Source: Apostichopus californicus | Lineage: Eukaryota; Echinodermata; Holothuroidea; Aspidochirotida; Stichopodidae | NCBI GenBank assembly: GCA_020650975.1 | Contig: JAIPMN010006811.1 | Span: forward strand, 1 to 26,736 | Length of the DNA stretch: 26,736 nt | Reading direction: 5' to 3' | Shown here: piece after piece, positions 20,492-26,736 of the stretch | Layout: each line of letters starts with the position of its first letter | Numbering within the stretch: position 1 is the first letter of the stretch | Notes under the pieces: generated by a model | Database searches by the model: none | Seen by the model: the letters and a program-made list of their open reading frames with translations, nothing else | Told to the model about the DNA's origin: nothing | Position numbers and translations under genes: made by a program

Positions 20492-20928
20492 AATGAATCT
20501 TACGTAAATCTCAATCTCTACTACTCTAATCATCCTCTCATCCACTTCAGATGGCAGATTCTTGTACAAATATTATTGAAGATTAAGCTCTGTAAAGTGT
20601 GTTACCATCTGCACTTAGTATATTTAGAGTAGAGTGCTACATTAATGACTTTATTCCCCCTGACTGAACACGTCCACAACAACTTCCTATAGCAGTTCCA
20701 CTGTACTTATTGCCTCTGCTTTACAGTACTATATATTTACGATATATTGCTTAAATGTAATTATCTGCACCGTAGACTGGTTGTGTAGAGGTCTGTACGT
20801 AGAGTAAATATCAGGCTACACTGCACTGGGAGAACAAATCCAATTTTTCTGTTTTCAACGTATGTGTTAATTAAAAGTAATTAAGTTGCAAAGCAAAGTT
20901 ACATCATTTTCGGGTTAGGTACAGTAAC

Positions 20929-20960
20929 ACCAGGGAGTTGTTATGGAACAACTCCCTGGT
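20929..20960. repeat. Perfect hairpin, 14-bp stem and 4-nt loop
   Basis: The left arm ACCAGGGAGTTGTT and right arm AACAACTCCCTGGT are exact reverse complements around ATGG. The GTAACA that precedes the left arm and the GGTAACAC at the right arm's end also form a short direct repeat. There is no T-run beside it, so it is not a bacterial-style terminator. It may be a small palindrome from a repair event, a foldback remnant, or the base of a structured RNA. Confidence 0.85.
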
Positions 20961-21040
20961 AACACTGACTGAACAGTGAATTACAGAGAGCATAGTAGTA
21001 GTACTTACTTAGTAGTACTTAGCTAAGATGTGAAATAAAC

Positions 21041-21055
21041 TATATATATATATAT
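21041..21055 (+). repeat. TA microsatellite
   Basis: Seven TA units following AAAC. Confidence 0.9.
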
Positions 21056-21606
21056 CATTCAGCATCTGACAACTTTGACCTACAGTACTCTATGTTACCA
21101 GTATTCCAGTAATGACATTTGACATAACACAAAAACCAAAAAAAACAAATTTCAGACTGACATAAAATTTGAACTACTATGTACAGTACTTAAGTTATAT
21201 ACTGTATTGTTTACAAGTTTTCACAACTACTCTACCCTATGCACAGCACACCTTCCTCTCTGCACCTGACTCACAAAGTACAGTACAAATGGTGAACTGC
21301 AGTGCTAAATAGCTGAAAGAAGCTTCTAAAGACCTTTGATAAATTATGCAAAACCATCCCACCAAGTCACTTCCTCTCACGGTCTCACCCCTCACACTAG
21401 GACCAATTCCCCTGCTCCTACCCTCGTTCCACCACTACTGCCTCTTTCCTGGCATATTAACCGTAACTGTATATACTTTATATACTATCATGTACCATTT
21501 CAATCGCAAAGTCATTATGATACCTTATGGAGGTACTTCATCTTTAGAACTAGAAATCATAAAAATTTCTGTAAGATTTACTATCCACTACGAAAACACA
21601 TGTAAA

Positions 21607-21762
21607 GACACTTTGGATGGTAGAATGAGAAGGAAGGGCAACGACCTGAGGAGTCGGTCGTTGAGGGTGCGCAGTGTTAAAAGATGACTAGGACATACTA
21701 GACACGGTAGAATGAGGTGCCAAGGTTGTGAGGAGACAGGTAAGCGAGGAGCGAAGTAAATA
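21607..21762 (+). repeat. Dispersed splice-donor repeat, copy E
   Basis: Begins GACACTTTGGATGGTAGAATG, matching the start of copy A, has a divergent middle, and ends GACACGGTAGAATGAGGTGCC with the exact core GTTGTGAGGAGACAGGTAAG at 21725-21744, then CGAGGAGCGAAGTAAATAC. The start and end both carry GACAC...GGTAGAATGAG, so the repeat may itself contain an internal duplication. Confidence 0.7.
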
Positions 21763-22147
21763 CTTAAAAGTATCATGTAATTCGGAACATCACATTAAAC
21801 GATACACAGTTGATGATACACAGTAGACTAAATAGAATGTATACATAGCTCTGCTAACACCTATTTGCAAGTCAAACCTTAGTGAGGTAATATTTAATTG
21901 TATATTTATGACTGTAATGTACAGTATGTGCTCATAATAATAAGGCCATCTTTTTACTTCTTTTGTCACTAATATTACGGTCGATACTGTTAACTATTTA
22001 CAAGTTTATTGATACTAGTATTAATGCTTGTATTCTTGGAATGTGTAACTAGTAAAAAACCTTTACTACATGAGGCTATTTTGTGGCACTGTAACTTTGG
22101 TAATTAAAGAGAAAGTAGAAATAGGTTTTTCTCTCTACTTTTTCATA

Positions 22148-22379
22148 TTGAAGTTCCATATTTTAATGTTATTTCTATTTTCTATTCATGCAATAGCACT
22201 GCTACTTGATATCAGCTTACTGATATCAGCTGAGCTGGAATCTAAAAACCTGGACTTCACAATTGAAGTTCCATACTTTAATGTCATTTTATCGATGCAC
22301 AAGCACTGTTACTTCAGAAACCAAATATAAATTTACTAATCATATCAGCTGCTGGATATCTAAAACCCTCACTTCACAA
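22148..22379 (+). repeat. Diverged tandem repeat, about 115-bp unit, two copies
   Basis: Both units start TTGAAGTTCCATA(T/C)TTTAATGT, pass through a shared AGCACTG(C/T)TACTT and ATATCAGCTG, and end ACTTCACAAT. Unit 1 starts at 22148 and unit 2 at 22263. Differences are many, so the duplication is old. Within unit 1 the word GATATCAGCT is itself doubled. Confidence 0.8.
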
Positions 22380-22514
22380 TTTAATAATACATTGACAATA
22401 CACCACTGTACTTGTACAGTAAGTTTTCCTATCAATACCAGACTAAACAATGAATTGATACTGTATGTACTGGTAGTCTGTTACTGTACTAGGTAATATT
22501 TACCTAGGTTTCCT

Positions 22515-22639
22515 GTTACTTGTTTGAGTTATTAAGTCTAATACTTCAGGTGGAATCAGAGAAAACTTTCTTGTTGAGTTGAGTTGAGTTACTTGTTTGA
22601 GTTATTAAGTCTAATACTTCAGGTGGAATCAGAGAAAAC
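22515..22639 (+). repeat. 52-bp direct repeat with 73-bp period
   Basis: A 52-bp block starting GTTACTTGTTTGAGTTATTA and ending GGAATCAGAGAAAAC occurs at 22515-22566 and 22588-22639 without visible change. The gap holds a GAGTT pentamer array. Confidence 0.93.
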
Positions 22640-22821
22640 CCTTGATGTAATGACGGTACATGAATGCTCCAAAATATCAGTTCAATGGTACTGTAGGTCC
22701 TACAACATCGTAAACACAGAATTTTCAAACTTGGACAGTTCTGTCTACATGAAATTTGAAACGACATGTGCCTTGGCTATAAGATCTGTGCATACAATCA
22801 TCACAAGTAATTTATAAGCCA

Positions 22822-22862
22822 GGGAGAGGAAGGGGAAGGGGAAGGAGAAGGGGCAGGGGAAA
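22822..22862 (+). repeat. GGGGAA-type G-rich tract
   Basis: Reads GGGAGAGGAAGGGGAAGGGG followed by AAGGAGAAGGGGCAGGGGAAAG. Possible G-quadruplex on the plus strand. Confidence 0.8.
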
Positions 22863-23354
22863 GATAGGGTGGAATATGTGGAAATTTCAACATTTCCTCA
22901 ACTTCAGATTATTACCTTCTTATCCAAGACTCACTTTACTGTACTGTACTGCACTGACTAACTGTACAGTAATAATTATTCATGACAGTGCAGTACAGTA
23001 TACATGTACAAAGGTGTCAGATGTGTACCATACAATACTAACGGTAACCATAAGCTGCCAAAGTTAAATCACAATTGTGTACAGATACTGGCCAATGCAC
23101 TGTTGAATCTATATTTAACACATGTATTCCAATTCCATACAGTTCTTGACAGGCGTGAAATTTACAAAGTTTTCTGACTTCAACAGAAGGTCAGGACGTG
23201 TTAAAATATAGTGTTGATAAACAACTGCAGTACTGCCAGCTTATTTTTATAATTATCCATGTGTTGATATTTGGTACAGTACTGTACATGTCACGATTCT
23301 ATTATAAACTTAGTAACTTAAACAATATCAGTATAAACTTTATATTGTACTCTT

Positions 23355-23447
23355 TGTCAAAGGTTACCAGGTCGTGACTCTAGGCAGATTAGCAAGGTAG
23401 AAAGGATGCAGTTGTTGTGAGGAGACAGAATAAGTGAAAGTGAAACA
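23355..23447 (+). repeat. Dispersed splice-donor repeat, copy F
   Basis: TGTCAAAGGTTACCA, GTGACTCTAGGCAG and GGTAGA align with the middle of copies A and D; the core reads GTTGTGAGGAGACAGAATAAG from 23414, with the donor GT lost. Confidence 0.65.
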
Positions 23448-23695
23448 AATTTGTTCTAAATCTGAACAGGCAGAATATTTTATTTATTTATTCATTATTA
23501 GAATAATAGCAGTATATGCAAAATGTTTACTACCTTCAGAGTTTTCAGTTTGCCATATTTGTATATTTACTCTCCCAGTTTGCATATTGTTTTTCTCTTG
23601 GAATCCCTTCCCTGCCACTTTTTTAATTATAGCAATTACATTAGGATGCAATCTTTCAAAATTTGTTGATAATCTTCCCAGTCGATTTCTCCATC

Positions 23696-23760
23696 TGGAC
23701 ACGAAAAAGTTATGGTGCAGCAGTTGTGAGGAGATTGGTAAGTGAGAATGCAAAGTACAT
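23696..23760 (+). repeat. Dispersed splice-donor repeat, copy G (3' part)
   Basis: CTGGACACG, GGTGCAGCA and then GTTGTGAGGAGATTGGTAAG at 23723-23742 (two mismatches to the core), then TGAGAATGCAAAGTA. It lies about 250 bp from copy F. Confidence 0.6.
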
Positions 23761-23965
23761 TAAGTCATTTAATGCCATTCAGTGACCAAACCAAATCATG
23801 ATTAAGTTCATTTATCCAATGGTCAATGGGAACAGTATGTAGTGAATTCATATTTAATATTTCAAATGACATGAACTTTGAAACTTACGAAAAGACCTCA
23901 AAGAACAAAGCTTTGCTTAAGACCTAGTAGCCCCTGTCTTTCTTCGGTCATTTACAGCACTGGGC

Positions 23966-23990
23966 ATGACACTTACCTGTCTCCATTCAT
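23966..23990 (-). repeat. Splice-donor repeat core, reverse orientation (copy M)
   Basis: The minus strand reads GAATGGAGACAGGTAAGTGTC. Only about 15 bases match the family, but CAG|GTAAGT is a perfect 5' splice consensus in the sense of the PIP5K1-like transcript. Confidence 0.4.
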
Positions 23991-24246
23991 ATGGATTAGT
24001 GCAAACTGTTGAACTGTACACACCACACAGTGCATCACATTACCCAGGACCTTAGCTACTGTACTGTAGAACGATCTATCAGAATACAGCATACTATTGT
24101 GTGTTGCTCTTAAACCCTGAGCACTTCACCCTTCTCCCTGTCAAACATCTACCCTCCCCCCCCCACCCCTGAAGGGCCTGTGAGAAATTCTTGATACCAC
24201 ATCCATTCAAAAGAAAACCCTGTCCAACCAGATTATAACTGGTGCT

Positions 24247-24372
24247 TCTAGACACTTTTGGGTGGGATGATTAGAAATTGAGCAATCACTAGGGTTGTAC
24301 ATTGCTAGGTAGAATACTGGTCAGCTGTCACTCTCGACACGGTATAGAACGAAGGTGCTAACTGCTTAGTTC
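24247..24372 (+). repeat. Dispersed splice-donor repeat, copy H (lacks core)
   Basis: Begins CTAGACACTTTTGGGTGGGA like copies A and E, then GGTAGAATACTGGTCAGCTG, TCACTCTCGACACGGTATAG and GAAGGTGCTAA. It ends before the GAGGAGACAGGTAAG block, so it is 3' truncated or diverged. Confidence 0.6.
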
Positions 24373-24706
24373 AAGAAGAAGATGGTGGGTGGATTATATC
24401 ATAAGACAATGAAATCAGTATGGCTTCTGAAAATATAAGCATGAAGAAAATCCAACCTTCATATTTTGGGAAATAATTGTATAAATTGCTTTAAATAATG
24501 CAGTTGTGTTCTTGAAGCATTCTTTTGCTTCCAAAGATCTGTTATTTATGTTCTCAGGAAGCTAAATTTGTGGTGTTCAAACCCAAAAGGGTTTCTTAAC
24601 ATCATGTTTTATACTGGTTTTGGGCTGTTTTAGCTGATTTTCTCCCAGTTCTCCCTATTTCTTTTCGCATCTCACTATTTTGGGAAAAGACAAATTGTAC
24701 AGCTGC

Positions 24707-24967
24707 CTATGTTTGTAAAACACAGGTTGGCAGGACTGGTTTTGGTGTTACAATATCATTGAAACCCAATGCATCCAATCCTGTAAACTGTGCAGCAACA
24801 GCAATGAAACACCCCCTGAGGGATTGCATCTTTGCAGGATGCCGCATAACCGTTATCATATATAGTGTGAAAAAATAGGGCAATGGGGTACCAGGGAGAA
24901 AATTGTTGGACTGTTCCCCGCAATAGTGGTCACTAACAGGAACAGTACGCCCCTTTCTTCCTTCCAT
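24707..24967 (-). other. Unassigned 86-codon open frame in intron 1
   Basis: A minus-strand frame from ATG at 24967 to TAG at 24707, 87 bp inside intron 1 from the exon 1 donor. It reads MEGRKGRTVPVSDHYCGEQ, later MRHPAKMQSLRGCFIAVAAQ and FTGLDALGFNDIVTPKPVL. The composition is protein-like and the other frames are broken by stops, but no family is recognised. It could be a fragment of a transposon protein, an alternative 5' exon, or chance. Confidence 0.2.
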
Positions 24968-25053
24968 TTTGGCATTCTTGTTCCTTAATCAATTTCACAA
25001 GAAATGTCTTTGGTCCACATAAGAGTAAACAGGGTACAATTGAAATGACTTAC

Positions 25054-25114
25054 TTGCTGAGCCAGAAACATTCCGTTCCCTATCATTGGCTTTTTCATCT
25101 CCAGAATCATCCAT
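25054..25114 (-). CDS. PIP5K1: PIP5K1-like coding exon 1 (start codon, residues 1-20)
   Basis: This is the coding part of the first exon, reading MDDSGDEKANDRERNVSGSA plus one base. It is an acidic, polar stretch without a family signature, as expected for the variable N-terminus of type I PIP kinases. The ATG at 25114 has A at -3 and G at +4, a favourable initiation context. Reading back in frame, a TAA at 25174-25172 closes the frame 19 codons upstream, so this ATG is the first in that frame if the leader is colinear. The exon ends in a strong donor, GCAA|GTAAGT, with GT at 25053-25052, leaving phase 1. The leftover A joins the GT that opens exon 2 to make a Ser codon, and that frame match is the main reason for assigning it to this gene. 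Homology alone would not support the assignment. Confidence 0.78.
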
Positions 25115-26736
25115 TGTCTTATGTACATTCCTCAGCTTATTCTCAAGAACATCACAAATCTGGTGGTTTCGTTAATCAGTCTAGAGGTCCACTATTGGCA
25201 ATGCAAACTGTCACCTACTGTACGTATGGCTGATTTTCAAATAACTTGTGTTCCTTGCTAAAGAGTTTTGAATGGAGTACAGTAGTTCCAAATTGCTAGG
25301 AAATACCAATGATGCAGTCCGGCAAGTATAAAGTTTACTTGCGTACAATGTCTAAAATGATATTGTAGGCCTACTATTTCTCAGTGAAATGCTAACATGT
25401 CTGAAAGAAATTATGCAAGGAGAAGCCTTATTTAGACTTGACTAGCGTCTGGCAAAAGAAAGTTTTCATGTCACAAACTCATCATCTTTGCTTTCATAAA
25501 ATCTTACCAATGGGCATACTCAGAGTTGCGATCCTCTTATGGTCTACACTGGCAAATTGTAAATTACGCGTACAGTCGACCAGTTGTCTGTGGTTTAGCT
25601 ATTGATTCAAGTTAGATTATTGTTAGAACTAATGTTATAATAAGTTACTGTCACTTAGGCTCTAGTGTCAAAGTTTGACTACTCATAGTCTTGTCTCAGG
25701 CCAGTTCAAGTAGCACTTTTGACCTTACCAAGTGGCTAGATCTTCTAAAACAAATATAATAGACTGAATACCGTCTGCAATGTCCAGTACTCTAAATAAA
25801 GTAAGGTTACTTTTGAACTGTAATGTCAAATCAACTAACTGAAAGGGCTTTTGATTAGCCTACAGTAGCTCACAACGTAGGCCTAGCCTAGTAATAATAT
25901 AACAACAACGCTGTCCTAACGTTAATCATCATCAGTAATGTTATTGACACTGTTATCAAAGAAGGCTAGGTTGAGGTTTCGCGAAGGAGCAGGTTCCACG
26001 AAGCAACAAAGAGAAATTTGATACGTTTAAAATTCAAAACAAAGTATCATCGCCGTGGAAATAACTTGGATAGTACCCCCAAGTTGAAACAGAAGAGCGA
26101 TCTTGTAAAATATATATAATCCAACAATGTACATGCGAGGTGTTATATAACCCTATGGAAATTTTGTTCATATGTATACATTTGTCGCGTATCCCGCCCG
26201 ACAGCCTTTACATGTACAATGACGCGTAATGGTCAAAGATAGCAAACTTGTAATGTGTACGTTTATCTTGAAAATGTTACTTCATAGTTAAGGATAAAAG
26301 GACAAAGAATGGATGGCTTTGATAAGATACAGTTACTATAATTGTCTGAGCAAAACTTTAATGTTCGTGACAAGTTTTATCAAAACCGAAAAGAGGGGGA
26401 TACTGTTTGCTTAGGAATACGATATACATCGGGTGATTCCAGAAATTGAAAAGACGCCCTCTAATTTGGGTGGAGTAGTTTTTGTTTTTTCAATGGTTTT
26501 GTTTTTCTTTTTCACCGGGAAAGCTGCCCAAGCGAGAAGTTGCACATGATCCAATACCTGCTTTACTCCGAAAGTTGACTTGGTGAACTGTGATATAAAA
26601 TAATTCTCAGGGCCAAGCTACTTTTTGACGATTGAAACGACAGAAAAATGTTAGAGGGAGAGGAGGATGAAGTGGTGGGGTTGACAAGGTGACCGGGTGG
26701 GTGTGTGTGTGGTGGGGGGGGGGGGGGGGGGGGGGG
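25115..26736 (-). other. 5' leader and upstream region of the PIP5K1-like gene
   Basis: Immediately upstream of the start codon lies leader sequence with an in-frame TAA at 25174-25172. Beyond it, no TATA box, CpG island or further exon can be placed with confidence, and the transcription start is unknown; the gene may have additional non-coding exons to the right. The segment 25990-26600 is somewhat richer in CpG than the introns. No open frame of interest appears on either strand. Confidence 0.5.
26696..26736 (+). repeat. GT microsatellite running into terminal poly-G
   Basis: GGGTGGGTGTGTGTGTGGT followed by an unbroken run of more than 20 G to the last base. A homopolymer exactly at the end suggests a contig or gap edge rather than natural sequence of this length. 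Confidence 0.9.

Larger units (their letters stand above)
19622..25053 (-). other. PIP5K1-like intron 1, 5' portion
   Basis: Begins (in transcript sense) at the exon 1 donor. It contains GA, TG and TA microsatellites (20320-20340, 20467-20491, 21041-21055), a perfect 14-bp-stem hairpin (20929-20960), splice-donor repeat copies at 21607, 23355, 23696 and 24247, a diverged 115-bp tandem repeat (22148-22379), a 52-bp direct repeat (22515-22639), a GGGGAA tract (22822-22862), and an unassigned minus-strand open frame (24707-24967). Other parts are AT-rich, with nothing recognisable. Confidence 0.75.
1..25114 (-). other. PIP5K1: PIP5K1-like gene locus, 5' part (coding exons 1-6 and introns 1-5)
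   Basis: The gene makes phosphatidylinositol 4-phosphate 5-kinase type I, which phosphorylates PI4P at the 5-OH to give PI(4,5)P2 at the plasma membrane, feeding endocytosis, actin control and phospholipase C signalling (family knowledge). Six exons on the minus strand join in frame into 171 residues. Residues 53-68 carry the IGHRGVD block. Residues 69-151 carry [24 protein letters not shown] and the hallmark [20 protein letters not shown]. Residues 164-170 are the glycine-rich loop NPGASGS. The pattern fits type I rather than type II kinases. Introns are roughly 15.9, 4.8, 2.0, 0.73 and 1.2 kb, with phases 1, 0, 0, 2, 0. The gene continues left of the window. Which vertebrate paralogue (A, B or C) it corresponds to cannot be said, and it may be the single invertebrate orthologue. 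Confidence 0.93.

Noticed and set aside
20929..20960. Rho-independent terminator
   Set aside because: No U-tract follows and the genome is eukaryotic.
4226..25054. Direct splicing of exon 1 to exon 3
   Set aside because: Phase 1 to phase 0 shifts the frame and gives an early TAG in exon 3; exon 2 at 9155-9112 resolves this exactly.
1..26736. CRISPR arrays, operons, ribosome binding sites
   Set aside because: No regularly spaced repeats of the right kind; the split, GT-AG-spliced gene shows eukaryotic sequence.

Overview
This is a piece of an animal nuclear genome. It is AT-rich and has long introns, GT-AG splice sites, microsatellites and dispersed repeats, with no bacterial gene organisation. 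The recurrent AGGCCTA and TACTGTAC words and the transposon content suggest a marine invertebrate, probably an echinoderm. That assignment is a style-based inference and is weak.

One gene spans almost the whole window on the minus strand: the 5' part of a type I phosphatidylinositol 4-phosphate 5-kinase (PIP5K1-like). Six coding exons were found by reading the reverse strand. In transcript order they are E1 25114-25054, E2 9155-9112, E3 4324-4226, E4 2215-2085, E5 1352-1235 and E6 62-1, the last cut by the window edge. All five junctions keep the reading frame (intron phases 1, 0, 0, 2, 0). Joined, they give 171 complete residues: a poorly conserved acidic or polar N-terminus (E1, E2, start of E3), then the conserved type I PIP5K N-terminal region, then the start of the kinase core including the glycine-rich loop NPGASGS. 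The catalytic remainder lies left of position 1. Intron 1 is about 15.9 kb.

Inside intron 1 sits a complete-ended but decayed DNA transposon, 18156-19617. It has perfect 20-bp terminal inverted repeats starting AGAGG and is flanked by TTAA, which fits the Kolobok superfamily. It holds two broken, convergent gene remnants: a THAP-like zinc-finger start on the minus strand, and on the plus strand an acidic protein resembling the N-terminus of the P2X7-like proteins of invertebrates. A perfect cAMP-response palindrome TGACGTCA lies upstream of each.

The other intron sequence holds a dispersed repeat family of up to about 190 bp. Its conserved core, GTTGTGAGGAGACAGGTAAG, contains a near-consensus 5' splice site. 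There are also several local tandem duplications (73, 39, 115 and 14 bp units), a strong perfect hairpin at 20929-20960, a probable tRNA-derived SINE fragment, a cluster of GTAC sites and many homopolymer or microsatellite tracts. No tRNA or rRNA gene, CRISPR array or second confident protein-coding gene was found. The right end of the window is a poly-G run that may be an assembly edge.
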